A DNA stretch of 64,000 nucleotides from Oscillospiraceae bacterium (GCA_022508805.1 JAFLUM010000005.1:1-64000), one strand, 5' to 3'; positions 24,577-33,775 are shown, counted from the stretch's first letter. Made by a program: numbers and translations. Notes: generated by a model not told the origin, from the sequence alone.

Positions 24577-26628
24577 TTACAGATTATCGTAATACTCTTG
24601 GTTGATTCCTCTGCGGTTGCCCTTAAAGTCCTTAACGATCTCGTCCATTTTTTCTCTCATTTCTTCCGAAATGGTCGGATATGTGGGTGTACGGTTGTAG
24701 TTTTCACCGATGTCGTCGCTGAGGATATGCAACCAATTCTTACGGTATTTGTCGAAGAACGCTGAGTTATCGTTCTGAATTCTCTTGTAATACTTAAAGG
24801 TGATATATTCGTTATCCGTGAGCACGGGATATGTGTAATCGGCATATTCCGGACGAGCAAGCACGCTCTCAGTGGATACGGTATACTGAATCGCCCTTAA
24901 GTTCTCTCGCTTCATATGAAGGATCGGATGCTCGGGAGTATGTATAACGCTGTCGTCCGTTAAGAGCGGAAGCATTGAAACGCCGTCTATGGTACGGTCA
25001 GAGGGAAGATAATTTTTCGTTCCGCCGTTGCCCGTTATGCCGCAAAGCTCAATGAGGGTCGGGAATACGTCAACAAGTGTGGCGGTCTGCGTACGCGTTG
25101 TGCCCTCTCCCCAAAGTCCGTTGTTATTGCCCCAACGGATCATGCACGGTACCTTCTGTCCGCCGTCATACGCAAGATATTTACCGCCGCGAAGCTCGCT
25201 GACGGAGCCCTCCAGCGCAGGACCGTTGTCGCTGGTGAACATAATGATGGTGTCGTCCATAACGCCAAGCTCCTCAAGGGTGTTGAAAAGCTCGCCGAGA
25301 TAGTAGTCCACCTCTGTAATGCAGTCAACATATGTGCCCATACCGCTTGCGCCGTCCCAATCATCACCCGCAAAAACAGGTGCGTGAGGCCACGGAGTCG
25401 CGTAGTAAACGAAGAACGGATCGTCGGTATTTGTTACCTGATCGGTGATCCAATCTGTCATTTCTTTATGTATCCACTCTGTAAGCATGCTTTGGTCTTT
25501 CTTGCCGTCACGGAACATCTCGTCAGTACCGTGAACGATCTCATACTCGCCGTTCTCCTCGCGAACATGATAGAACGGGTTCATATCGTTAACGTGGTGA
25601 CTGCCGTAGAAATAGTCAAAGCCCTGATTTGTGGGAAGATACTCGCCGTAATCGCCTAAATGCCATTTACCGAAGGCGCCGGTATTGTAACCTGCGTTCT
25701 GGAACACCTCGGCGATGGTGATCTCGTCACCCAGCATACCGTCAGCGTTTGCACCCATCTCAATGGAATTGAAAATTCTTGTTGATGCAAAGGGCGAAAG
25801 CGTGTCGATAGTGGGATACATTACGTTGTCAGCATATCCGCGGAAGGGATAACGCCCCGTCATAAGCGTGAAGCGAGCGGGAGAGCATACGGAATAGCTC
25901 GAATAGAAATTTTCAAAGTTTATTCCCTCTTCGCCTATTCTGTCCATATTGGGCGTGTTAAAAATTGAACCGTTAAGCGATGTATCACCCCAACCCATAT
26001 CGTCCATAAGTATGAAAAGGACGTTAGGGCTGTTTGACGCAGCTTTATCCACACCGTCAAGATAATCGTTATGACCCTCCCAAAGTCTTTCGGTATTAGG
26101 CTTGGCACGCAGGTTCATAGTAAGAACATAGAACACGCTCGTTCCCGCAAGTACGACACTTAATATTGCCGTCAGGCTGAAATGAAGCGTTTTATTCTGA
26201 AAATGCTTTTTGCCCACAAAAAACAGCGCCAAAGCCGCTATTACACACGGAGCGATAAGCAACAGATTGCCCGCAATACGCGTAAACACGTTGCCTGCGC
26301 CTGCAAAAAGCGTGTTTTCGGTGGTCGCCCAGCCTGCAAGACCCGACGAAAATGCACCAAAGCCCGCATCCGCACCCCATATTATGTAATAGAGAACGAT
26401 TCCCAGTCCGGGAGCACCGTAGCCGATAAAATTCCAAACATAAAGCTTTTTAAAAATAAGAACTCCGAGGATTATAAGCGCCGACACAACGCACATATAT
26501 GCAACGCTGACGACTGCCACAATGTTGAGCCGCACGATAAGCAGTGAGAGAGCGAGCAAAATGCCGATCGCCATTATAATCATCGGGAATACCTTTTTCG
26601 ATTTGTCAAAAACAATTCCCTTTTTCAT
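24577..26628 (-). CDS. Membrane-anchored arylsulfatase (S1 family, Cys type)
   Basis: A 683-aa protein. The first ~170 residues hold about five membrane segments; the catalytic domain follows, outside the cell. It has NVLFILMDDMGWGDTS (metal-binding Asp pair) and the formylglycine motif C248-S-P-A-R252 in the context YSVCSPARFTLMTGRYP, then GKWHLG and TSDNGP. The Cys-type motif matches the adjacent anaerobic maturase. The multi-helix N-terminus is unusual for a type I sulfatase and resembles LtaS-like topology, although the CxPxR site shows it is a sulfatase. Likely substrates are sulfated host or dietary glycans (inference). Confidence 0.93.
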   Translation of the reverse strand: MKKGIVFDKSKKVFPMIIMAIGILLALSLLIVRLNIVAVVSVAYMCVVSALIILGVLIFKKLYVWNFIGYGAPGLGIVLYYIIWGADAGFGAFSSGLAGWATTENTLFAGAGNVFTRIAGNLLLIAPCVIAALALFFVGKKHFQNKTLHFSLTAILSVVLAGTSVFYVLTMNLRAKPNTERLWEGHNDYLDGVDKAASNSPNVLFILMDDMGWGDTSLNGSIFNTPNMDRIGEEGINFENFYSSYSVCSPARFTLMTGRYPFRGYADNVMYPTIDTLSPFASTRIFNSIEMGANADGMLGDEITIAEVFQNAGYNTGAFGKWHLGDYGEYLPTNQGFDYFYGSHHVNDMNPFYHVREENGEYEIVHGTDEMFRDGKKDQSMLTEWIHKEMTDWITDQVTNTDDPFFVYYATPWPHAPVFAGDDWDGASGMGTYVDCITEVDYYLGELFNTLEELGVMDDTIIMFTSDNGPALEGSVSELRGGKYLAYDGGQKVPCMIRWGNNNGLWGEGTTRTQTATLVDVFPTLIELCGITGNGGTKNYLPSDRTIDGVSMLPLLTDDSVIHTPEHPILHMKRENLRAIQYTVSTESVLARPEYADYTYPVLTDNEYITFKYYKRIQNDNSAFFDKYRKNWLHILSDDIGENYNRTPTYPTISEEMREKMDEIVKDFKGNRRGINQEYYDNL

Positions 26629-26664
26629 AAAATATCCTCCTTTGGAGTATTTTTTAACTCATTT

Positions 26665-26693
26665 ATTGTACAACATTTCGCTCTTATATTCAA
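26665..26693 (-). promoter_or_regulatory. Promoter of the sulfatase-maturase unit
   Basis: On the minus strand TTGAAT (26693-26688) and TACAAT (26670-26665) are 17 nt apart, about 37 nt before the sulfatase start codon, which follows GGAGGA. Confidence 0.65.
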
Positions 26694-26709
26694 TACGCCA
26701 AAATCAATA

Positions 26710-26745
26710 AAAAACGGCGGTCTTTTTTGACAGACTGCCGTTTTT
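26710..26745 (-). terminator. Terminator of the patatin-hydrolase-lipoprotein operon
   Basis: AAAACGGCAGTCTG and its inverse, followed by TTTTTTATT on the minus strand. Confidence 0.8.
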
Positions 26746-26761
26746 GTAATGTTATTTATGT

Positions 26762-27217
26762 TTATTCGCCGTAAAAATCATCATTCGTCGGTGTTTCAGG
26801 TCCCGGTTCGGACGGTTCGGCAGCTTCCGTCACGTTGGTTGTCGATACTGTGGCAGGCACAGGATCGGAAGGTACTGTCGGTCGCATATCGGCAGTGGGC
26901 ACTTCGGGTGTCTGAGCACGCGTAGTAGACGGATTATTGCCGCCGACCGGAGCTTGATGGCGCGTAGGCGTAGGCGAGCTCGGCTGTCTGCCTGCCGTGC
27001 TGCGCCCTGTAGTGGCAGTCGCGCTTTCCGTTTCACTTTCGGTCTCTGTTTCCGTCTCGCTTTCCGGCTCGGTGGTAGCTTCCTCCTCCGTTACGCTTTC
27101 CGTCTCCGTAACGTCAAACGGCGTAATATCCACTTTTTTATAGACACGTTTTTCGCCGCAAGCCGCCAAGGTAAAAAGCAACGATATTATCAGCAATGCC
27201 GCCGCAACTTTTTTCAT
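26762..27217 (-). CDS. Lipoprotein with Glu/Thr-rich and Pro-rich low-complexity tail
   Basis: A 151-aa protein with a signal peptide ending in the lipobox LAAC, so it should be lipidated on Cys20 and held at the outer face of the membrane. The mature chain has a short folded-looking start and then low-complexity sequence: runs of ETETES, then PTPTRHQAP and PEPGPETP-like stretches. No domain recognised. It may be a spacer or wall-spanning tether. It is third in an operon, 2 nt after the NlpC/P60-like gene. Confidence 0.75.
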   Translation of the reverse strand: MKKVAAALLIISLLFTLAACGEKRVYKKVDITPFDVTETESVTEEEATTEPESETETETESETESATATTGRSTAGRQPSSPTPTRHQAPVGGNNPSTTRAQTPEVPTADMRPTVPSDPVPATVSTTNVTEAAEPSEPGPETPTNDDFYGE

Positions 27218-27219
27218 AG

Positions 27220-28083
27220 CTACATCTCCTTAATATTTCCGTATATCTGCACTGTTTCTAAATTTTCGCTTTCGAGTATGTCCTTTGGGGTGATAACTGT
27301 TCCCCCGTCGGAATCTATATCTATGCCCGCGTTCTTATAAACGAACCACACAAAGTGAGCACACTGGGTGGTCACGGGAATATTTTCCGTATTTCTTCCC
27401 CAAATTACGCCTGCAAGCAGTCCGTAATAAATACCGATCATATTTTCGTCGGTAAATTGTGCGATTTCATTCCGAATGCTTTCGTCCGCGTCTTTTAATC
27501 TTAAAACTGCCACAAGCGGATAATTTTTCCAGTCTTTCACTTTGCCGTAAGAAGACTTTTTGCCGAACATAACCGCCTCGGCAGTTATTCCACGCTGAGC
27601 ATCCACAACAACGGCCGCGTGACCGTGCCGCCAGCCCAGCGAATGAATGCTGAGCGTTATAAGTATATCGCCGTTTTGTATGTCGGCAAAATCGGGATTT
27701 GTTATCCGTTCGCCGTTTTCATCGGTTATCGCTTCGTGACAGGCAAAAACGCCCTCGCGGTAGCAGACATAATCCTTATCCATTAAATAAAACTCTCTGT
27801 ATTCTTCTATCCTGCCGACATTTCCCTCGGTTATCAGCTTGTCAACGGCAGGCTTTCCCAGCCCCGTCTGTGAAAGTATAAGCTCATAATCAGAGTCGGT
27901 GAGAGTTTCATTATAGGCAACTTTCCCGAATACCCCGTTCCATTCCTCTTCGGAAACGGACACGGCATCGCGGTAAGCCTTTTTATCCGTCAGCTCACTT
28001 AGTGCAAAGTCGACGGTTTTGAACACCGTCAAGACTACCAGCAGTATCATAATGACCCGTAAAAATCTGTTGCGCTTTTTCAT
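27220..28083 (-). CDS. YiiX-like permuted NlpC/P60 (papain-like) hydrolase
   Basis: A 287-aa protein with one N-terminal membrane segment (FLRVIMILLVVLTVFKTVDFAL) and an extracytoplasmic domain. The order of catalytic residues fits the circularly permuted NlpC/P60 group: a His in WRHGHAAVVVD precedes the Cys in TTQCAHFVWFVYK. Such proteins cleave amide or ester bonds in cell-wall peptides or lipids. It lies 2 nt after the patatin gene, and both would act on acyl or peptide bonds at the envelope. Substrate unknown. Confidence 0.78.
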   Translation of the reverse strand: MKKRNRFLRVIMILLVVLTVFKTVDFALSELTDKKAYRDAVSVSEEEWNGVFGKVAYNETLTDSDYELILSQTGLGKPAVDKLITEGNVGRIEEYREFYLMDKDYVCYREGVFACHEAITDENGERITNPDFADIQNGDILITLSIHSLGWRHGHAAVVVDAQRGITAEAVMFGKKSSYGKVKDWKNYPLVAVLRLKDADESIRNEIAQFTDENMIGIYYGLLAGVIWGRNTENIPVTTQCAHFVWFVYKNAGIDIDSDGGTVITPKDILESENLETVQIYGNIKEM

Positions 28084-28085
28084 TT

Positions 28086-28928
28086 TTACTTATCCGTCAA
28101 AAAGCTCTTGATTTTCTCGGCGTCCCTATAACCCTTTTCATAGAGCCGTCTCAGGGCATCCTTATTTCGGCTGAGGGTATCCACACCGCAGCAGTCGTCG
28201 GGAGCAACTATCAGCACCCGACCCTCTTTTTCAAGTTCACAGGCGTATTTAATATCCTCATTATATTTATCTATTGAGGTCACAAGCAGCTTTGCCGTTT
28301 CGGGATACTCCTTCATAGCTCTGTTGAATACGGCAGGGCTTACCCGGTGACGCTTAACGTAGCTTTTAGGGCGAGTGAGCACCAAAACCACCTTGTCACA
28401 GCCGTCCTCCAGTGCCCGTCTTATGGGAACAGGGTCTGAAAGTCCCCCGTCGTAGTAAAATCCTCCGTCTTTTTCATAAGCGCGGCACACCATTGGAATA
28501 CAGCACGATGCCTTAAATGCAGAATATTCATTCCTTTTTATATTCTTAAAGTCGAAATATTCGGGTCGACCTGTAACTGCATCAGTGGCAATTATCTCAA
28601 AACGGCATTTTTTGCTTATGAATTTGTCGTAATCAATGGGATCCTCTCCGCCTTCGTCCGACAGTGCGGAGTAAATATAGTCAAGGTCAATGTACGAACG
28701 GTTTTTCACAAAATTGTGAAGGCTCATATACTCTCTGCGGAAGGCGTAATCGCTGTAAAAGCGCATACACCGCCCGTGCTGGTCGGCAAGGAAGGATACA
28801 ATATTGGCACTGCCTGCCGAAACGCCGAGATAATATGAAAAACCCATATTCTCATCAAGGCAGCGGTCAAGCACGCCCGCTCCGTAGACCGCACGCATAC
28901 CTCCGCCCACGTCAATGTACCCTGTCAC
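28086..28928 (-). CDS. Patatin-like phospholipase
   Basis: Serine acyl hydrolase with the patatin catalytic dyad. The oxyanion loop GGGMRAVYGAG, the nucleophile elbow GVSAGS and the aspartate motif DGGLSDPVP are all present. At 280 aa it matches the bacterial YjjU-type subgroup. The frame extends to 28973, but the GTG at 28928 has GGAG 8 nt upstream and puts the protein start directly before the conserved GYIDVGGGMR. First gene of a three-gene leftward operon. Confidence 0.9.
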   Translation of the reverse strand: MTGYIDVGGGMRAVYGAGVLDRCLDENMGFSYYLGVSAGSANIVSFLADQHGRCMRFYSDYAFRREYMSLHNFVKNRSYIDLDYIYSALSDEGGEDPIDYDKFISKKCRFEIIATDAVTGRPEYFDFKNIKRNEYSAFKASCCIPMVCRAYEKDGGFYYDGGLSDPVPIRRALEDGCDKVVLVLTRPKSYVKRHRVSPAVFNRAMKEYPETAKLLVTSIDKYNEDIKYACELEKEGRVLIVAPDDCCGVDTLSRNKDALRRLYEKGYRDAEKIKSFLTDK

Positions 28929-28977
28929 GCTGTTCACTCCGTTAAGTAATCGCTTATTACATAAAAATATCAAATAG

Positions 28978-29137
28978 GTAAGTAATGATTAAATTGGTAA
29001 GAGCGATTTGCGAAAAATTTTTCGTCGTAAAAAGGCACAAAATTGCAGTAATTCTTTGTGTATTGCAAGATTTTGTAACGCATTTACGGCGGAAAAGATT
29101 TGCAAAGCGCCGCAGCCACATTTAATCAGCGCTTGTC
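28978..29137 (-). mobile_element. MITE-like element, copy 3 (~160 bp)
   Basis: Reverse complement of the element at 9955-10113 with many substitutions. Ends are GTAAGTAATGATTAAATTG and, from the other side, AGCGCTGATTAAATGTG. The interior keeps GCAATACACAAAGAATTA and TTTACGACGAAAAATTT. It lies directly upstream of the patatin operon and may influence its transcription. Confidence 0.68.
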
Positions 29138-29265
29138 TTAATTTTACCATATATTTCATATTATTGCAAACATATTAACCCTTTAAACAGGAATTATTTA
29201 TTTTTGGCTGGGAAAAATATGAACACGGCAAAATGTTACGACAAGAAAATCACGCACTAAAACAT

Positions 29266-29386
29266 CCGCTCCCTCTTTGAGGGAGCTGTCGCAAAGCGAC
29301 TGAGGGAGTTATCGGATTTTATATAGGCTTGCTTTTTACTCCCTCAGTCACGGCTATGCCGTGCCACCTCCCTCGATGAGGGAGGG
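29266..29386. repeat. Extragenic hairpin repeat, copy B
   Basis: CCGCTCCCTCTTTGAGGGAG, GCGACTGAGGGAGTTAT, TTTTTACTCCCTCAGTCA and GCCACCTCCCTCGATGAGGG, same order and complementarity as at 15818. It ends about 27 nt before the spoVAC start. The 28929-29412 gap is thus almost entirely a MITE-like element plus this repeat. Confidence 0.85.
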
Positions 29387-29412
29387 TAAATTTTATAAGG
29401 GAAGTGATGTTT

Positions 29413-29856
29413 ATGTCAACAACCGGCAAGGAATATGACGGAATGACAAAAAAGGCCTCGCCGCCGTCGCCGAAGGTGATCAACTGCGTAAAAGCCTTTT
29501 TAATAGGCGGACTTATCTGTACCGTCGGTCAGCTTTTGAATTACGGCTTCGAGCGCTTAGGGTTTTCAGAGGATTACGTTAAAGCCCTGACGCCCTCGGT
29601 GCTGATAATTCTGACAGCCATACTGACGGGCATAGGCGTGTTTGACAAGATCGCAAAGCACGCGGGAGCGGGTACGATAGTTCCCATAACCGGCTTTGCC
29701 AATTCGGTGGTGTCACCTGCAATAGAATTCAAGGCAGAGGGCATTGTAATGGGAACGGGAGCAAAAATTTTCACGATAGCAGGTCCCGTTATCGCCTACG
29801 GCACATTAGCCGCCGTTATTTACGGTGCAATAGCGTATATTTTTAATTTGTATTAA
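29413..29856 (+). CDS. spoVAC: Stage V sporulation protein AC
   Basis: A 147-aa membrane protein matching SpoVAC: cytosolic N-terminus, VINCVKAFLIGGLICTVGQLL, the long GVFDKIAKHAGAGTIVPITGF block and SVVSPAIEFKAEGIVMGTG. SpoVAC belongs to the SpoVA channel that moves dipicolinic acid into the forespore and out at germination. spoVAC is normally followed by spoVAD and spoVAE; here it stands alone with its own terminator. The ATG at 29413 is preferred over the overlapping GTG/ATG at 29404-29407 because of GGGAAG spacing. Confidence 0.92.
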   Translation: MSTTGKEYDGMTKKASPPSPKVINCVKAFLIGGLICTVGQLLNYGFERLGFSEDYVKALTPSVLIILTAILTGIGVFDKIAKHAGAGTIVPITGFANSVVSPAIEFKAEGIVMGTGAKIFTIAGPVIAYGTLAAVIYGAIAYIFNLY

Positions 29857-29870
29857 AAGGCGAACAAAAA

Positions 29871-29909
29871 ACAGGTGGTACCTTTTTTCGGTACCGCCTG
29901 TTTTTATTT
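29871..29909. terminator. Bidirectional terminator between spoVAC and htrA-like gene
   Basis: ACAGGTGGTACC and GGTACCGCCTGT pair (one mismatch), with an A-tract before and TTTTTATTT after. Confidence 0.9.
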
Positions 29910-31389
29910 AAGCAATATTATCAAACGGGAACGGGAAATACGGGTCAGTTTCTGTCTCTTCCACCTCGGAAACACTTGCATCCTCAACAAGCTTTACGCT
30001 TATGTCAAAGGTAGATGTTTGATAATTCGTATCTATACGGCAAATGGTCAGTGTCAGCGTATCCCCAACTTTTCCTTTTTCGATCGCCTCTAAAAGTGTT
30101 CCGAAAGTCTCAAGAGGTGTTCCGTTAACAGCGATTATCAGATCTCCCTCTCTAACGTCTTTATTTAAAAGATCGCTGCCGTTCTTTATATCGGCAATGA
30201 TTATTGAGCCGGCGGGGAGATTGTTGGTTTTTACGATTATCGAATACACCTGACTTTCAGCCACCTGCATAAAATTAATGCCTAATACAGGTCTGTTAAT
30301 GACATGACCGTCCCTTATCAGCATATCGACAATTTCCTTAACGGTCGCCGACGGTACGGCAAATCCCATTCCCTCATAGTCGGTGGAGGCTATTTTTGAA
30401 GAGTTTATTCCCACAACGCGTCCGTTCTCATCAACAAGTGCGCCGCCCGAGTTGCCGGGATTTATTGCCGCAGTGTGCTGAATGCACGCGACCTGATATC
30501 CGACAGGGCTGTTGACGGGTCTTGCTATTGCCGAGACCATTCCGTTGGTAAATGAGCCGAAGAACTGAGTACCGCCGGGATTGCCGATTGCATAAACGGT
30601 ATCGCCCACCTCAAGAAAACCGGAATCGGCAAATTCAGCCGCCTTTAAATTGGTTGCGGAAATACGAAGAAGTCCTATATCGGTTTTCGTATCCACGCCC
30701 ACTATGGTCGCATCGTACTGAGTGCCGTCGTGAGTCTGTACCACTATACTTATGTTTGAGCCCTCTATAACGTGGGCGCAGGTGATTATATATGTGGCAG
30801 TAGAGTCACCGTTAAGTCCCATCACTACACCGGTTCCCTCGCCTGAGAGCTGCTGTTGATTTCTCGTATAGACGAGAATTCCAACAGAGCTTTCATATAT
30901 CTTTTGATATACTCCTTTTGCAGAAAGCTTACCGTCAGCGCTCAATTCGTCACCGGACGCAGAACCTCCGACAAGCTCCATCTGCGTGTTATCCTGCGGC
31001 GCTTCGTTGCGGGGCGTCTCATCCTTGAAGGCTCTTACGGCAAACATTGCAGCTATACTGACTGTCGCTGCTAAAAAAGCGGCGCAGATAATAACGATTG
31101 CTATGATAAGACCCTTTTTCTTGCCCTGAGAAGGCTTCTTTTCCGCGGGAGCCTGAACGTTTTGGTAGATGCCGTAAGGCATATACTGACTGCTTTTGAC
31201 ATACTGACCGTTACCGTAGGCTGGTGGAGTATAAGGCTGTGACGGATTTGTAACGGGGGGCGTGTAAACCGGTTCACTTTCAGTAACCGGCTGTTCCCCT
31301 ACCGTTGCGTCCTCATTCTCTATCGCTATATCATCACCGGTAATTTCTTCCAATACGTTTTCAGTATCTTTGCTGAATTCTTCATCCAT
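29908..31389 (-). CDS. HtrA/DegP-type membrane serine protease with PDZ domain
   Basis: A 493-aa envelope quality-control protease. It has an acidic and Pro/Tyr-rich cytosolic N-terminus, one membrane segment (GLIIAIVIICAAFLAATVSIAA), a trypsin-like domain with the triad His in TCAHVIEG, Asp in TKTDIGLL and Ser in NPGNSGGALV, and a C-terminal PDZ domain (DIKNGSDLLNKDVREGDLI, AVNGTPLET). It lies immediately downstream of a two-component system, 41 nt after the kinase gene, as in CssRS/HtrA-type stress regulons, so it is a plausible target or partner (inference). Confidence 0.93.
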   Translation of the reverse strand: MDEEFSKDTENVLEEITGDDIAIENEDATVGEQPVTESEPVYTPPVTNPSQPYTPPAYGNGQYVKSSQYMPYGIYQNVQAPAEKKPSQGKKKGLIIAIVIICAAFLAATVSIAAMFAVRAFKDETPRNEAPQDNTQMELVGGSASGDELSADGKLSAKGVYQKIYESSVGILVYTRNQQQLSGEGTGVVMGLNGDSTATYIITCAHVIEGSNISIVVQTHDGTQYDATIVGVDTKTDIGLLRISATNLKAAEFADSGFLEVGDTVYAIGNPGGTQFFGSFTNGMVSAIARPVNSPVGYQVACIQHTAAINPGNSGGALVDENGRVVGINSSKIASTDYEGMGFAVPSATVKEIVDMLIRDGHVINRPVLGINFMQVAESQVYSIIVKTNNLPAGSIIIADIKNGSDLLNKDVREGDLIIAVNGTPLETFGTLLEAIEKGKVGDTLTLTICRIDTNYQTSTFDISVKLVEDASVSEVEETETDPYFPFPFDNIA

Positions 31390-31430
31390 ATATGTCGCCT
31401 CCGTAAAGAGCTTTATTTTTCTTTATTTAT

Positions 31431-32957
31431 TTAATCAGCGGTTTTACCCAGCACAAAGGTAAAGCGTGTATAACTGCCCTGTACGCTCTCAGCGTAAATT
31501 TCTCCTCCGTGCATTTCCACAATGGTTTTTGCTAAGAAAAGTCCCAAGCCCGCGCTTTTTGTGTCATAGCTTCTCGACTTATCCAGCTTGTAGAACCGTT
31601 CGAATATTCTGCCTATTTCCTCGGAGGATATGCCCTCGCCCGTGTTTTGAATAGACACACTGACCGCTCCGTTATCATTTTCACCGACCGAAATGGTTAT
31701 CACACCGTTTTCGTCCGTAAATTTTACCGCGTTGTCCACAAGATTGTATATGACTTGATGAATCATATCGCGGTCGGCGTGTATATATACGGCACCTATA
31801 TTTTCAAGTCCTTCAACGGTTATATTCTTTTGCTCAATGATCTGCTCAAAGGTGAGCATACAGTTTATTATAACCGATGATATGTCAAAATCCCTGTATT
31901 TGAGTTTAAGCTCTCCCGCCTCGATTTTTGAGAGATTGAGCATTGATGTCACAAGCCGTGAGAGGCGCTTCGATTCATCCGAAACGATTTGCAGACATTC
32001 CCCATGCCGCTCGGGCGGGATAGTTCCGTCCAACATACCGTCGATAAAACCGCCTATGGTGGTCATCGGCGTTTTCAGCTCATGCGAAACGTTGGCAACA
32101 AAGCTTCTTCTTGAGTTTTCAAGCATCGACAGTCTCGTCGCCATTCTGTTAAATGATTGGCATAGCTCCGCAAGCTCGTCGGAGCCCCGTACATTAACCC
32201 GCTTGCTGAAATCTCCCTTAGCGTATGCCTTTGTTGCGTTTGACATTTGTCTGAGAGGATTTGTCAGCTTTGCCGTGTAAATGTAAACGACCACAAACGT
32301 GAGTGCCAGCGCGAAAAAAGCAGAAGAAAGATACATTTCCAAAATGTTGCCGGCGTAATTTTTGAAGCTGTTCCGAGCGTGGTCAGCGGCAAATACCGCA
32401 CCTATAACTTTTCCGTTTGCGATGATCGGCGCTCCTGCCAAAAACGTTCTGTCACTGAAAAGTCCCTCTACGGTGCCATCACCGTAATAGTTCCCTTCTT
32501 CGACCTGCTCCATAACGTCCTGAGGAACGGTGAATCCTTTGTGAAGTAAACAGACGTCTTCGCTTGTATCTTCACTGTACATGGACATTTCCTTACAGAA
32601 CACGATCTTGCCCTCAACATTGCATACGAACATATCCGAGTCGGTAGCGTTTGAAGTGATGGCTATATAGTTACAAATAATACGCTTGACAATTTTACGC
32701 TGCTCCTCACTTGAATACTCTTCAATTATCCGTTGGCAGTATTCGGCGTTCTCGCTGGCGTTTCCCACAAGCGTATCCTTTTTTCCCTTCAACCAGTCGT
32801 TCGAGATAAACAGGAACAACGCCGTAGAAAGCACGATATAGCTTACGAGTATAAGCGAGGTCATTATTGTGAGGTATTTGAAAAACAGCGGAACGTGCGC
32901 AAAAAAATCCTTGACGCGGTGATATGACCGCTTAAAAAAATTACTGTTTTTTTCCAT
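31431..32957 (-). CDS. Sensor histidine kinase
   Basis: A 508-aa membrane kinase: a first membrane segment near residue 25-50, an extracytoplasmic sensor region of ~150 aa, a second segment, HAMP (TNPLRQMSNATKAYAKGDFS), HisKA with phospho-acceptor His in FVANVSHELKTPM, and HATPase with the N box NLVDNAVKF and the SAGLGLFLAK lid. The frame can start at a TTG at 32966, but the ATG at 32957 is better placed. It overlaps the response-regulator gene by 17 nt, so the pair is translated together. Confidence 0.93.
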   Translation of the reverse strand: MEKNSNFFKRSYHRVKDFFAHVPLFFKYLTIMTSLILVSYIVLSTALFLFISNDWLKGKKDTLVGNASENAEYCQRIIEEYSSEEQRKIVKRIICNYIAITSNATDSDMFVCNVEGKIVFCKEMSMYSEDTSEDVCLLHKGFTVPQDVMEQVEEGNYYGDGTVEGLFSDRTFLAGAPIIANGKVIGAVFAADHARNSFKNYAGNILEMYLSSAFFALALTFVVVYIYTAKLTNPLRQMSNATKAYAKGDFSKRVNVRGSDELAELCQSFNRMATRLSMLENSRRSFVANVSHELKTPMTTIGGFIDGMLDGTIPPERHGECLQIVSDESKRLSRLVTSMLNLSKIEAGELKLKYRDFDISSVIINCMLTFEQIIEQKNITVEGLENIGAVYIHADRDMIHQVIYNLVDNAVKFTDENGVITISVGENDNGAVSVSIQNTGEGISSEEIGRIFERFYKLDKSRSYDTKSAGLGLFLAKTIVEMHGGEIYAESVQGSYTRFTFVLGKTAD

Positions 32958-33639
32958 GTGTCTCAAACTTATATCCTACGCTCCAAATAGTGCGGAGTTC
33001 CCATTCGTCGGAAACATCCTTGAGCTTGTCGCGTAATCTTTTAATATGAACGTCCACTGTGCGGCTGTCGCCGTAATAATCAAAGCCCCAAACGTCATCG
33101 AGAAGCTGATCGCGCGTAAAAACTCGGTCGGGATTGCTTGCAAGATGGTAAATAAGCTCCAGCTCTTTCGGCGGAGTATCAATAATCTCGCCGTTCACGC
33201 GCATCTCATAATTTGAAAGATTTATCGTCAGCCCGTCGTAACGTACCTCTTTTGTCTCTTCCGTCTTAATGGCGGATGTGCGGCGCAAAACGGCCTTTAT
33301 TCTTGCGATTACCTCTTTCGTGTCAAAAGGCTTCGTAACGTAATCGTCCGCTCCCAGCTCAAGGCCCAAAACCTTATCAAAGGTTTCGTCCTTTGCGGTA
33401 AGCATTATTATGGGCGTTTCCGAGATCTTGCGTATCTCCCTGCAGACCTGCCAGCCGTCAAGCTGAGGCAGCATTATGTCAAGCAGCACCAAATCGGGAT
33501 TTTCCGCACCGAAGATTTTCACCGCGTCCGCACCGTTATAGGCAATCACGACGGTATACTCATTTTTTTCGAGATACATTCTCAAAAGATCGCAGATATT
33601 TTTATCGTCGTCAACTACAAGGATTTTTTCCTTCGACAT
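32941..33639 (-). CDS. OmpR/PhoB-family response regulator
   Basis: A 232-aa DNA-binding regulator. The receiver domain (1-120) has the acidic pocket LVVDDDKNI, phospho-acceptor Asp in LVLLDIMLPQLDG and the conserved Lys in YVTKPFD. The C-terminal winged helix shows LTPxE-type features (PPKELELIYHLA) and SRTVDVHIKRLRDKL. Cognate to the overlapping kinase. A GGGGGA site lies before the ATG. Probably regulates the downstream HtrA-type protease and envelope genes. Confidence 0.95.
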   Translation of the reverse strand: MSKEKILVVDDDKNICDLLRMYLEKNEYTVVIAYNGADAVKIFGAENPDLVLLDIMLPQLDGWQVCREIRKISETPIIMLTAKDETFDKVLGLELGADDYVTKPFDTKEVIARIKAVLRRTSAIKTEETKEVRYDGLTINLSNYEMRVNGEIIDTPPKELELIYHLASNPDRVFTRDQLLDDVWGFDYYGDSRTVDVHIKRLRDKLKDVSDEWELRTIWSVGYKFETHGKKQ

Positions 33640-33775
33640 ATTACAATCCCCCTGTTATTCACAGTAATAATATAAACTAAATTTGAACAAAATAAAAACA
33701 AACTATATATATTCTTTTAATTATTGCTTTTTTGGTCGATGGAGAGTAACTTAATTTAACGTCTTACTCCATTAC

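Noticed and set aside
24577-26628. Lipoteichoic acid synthase instead of sulfatase
   Set aside because: The membrane N-terminus is similar in topology, but LtaS has a catalytic Thr and lacks CxPxR; the adjacent sulfatase maturase settles the call.
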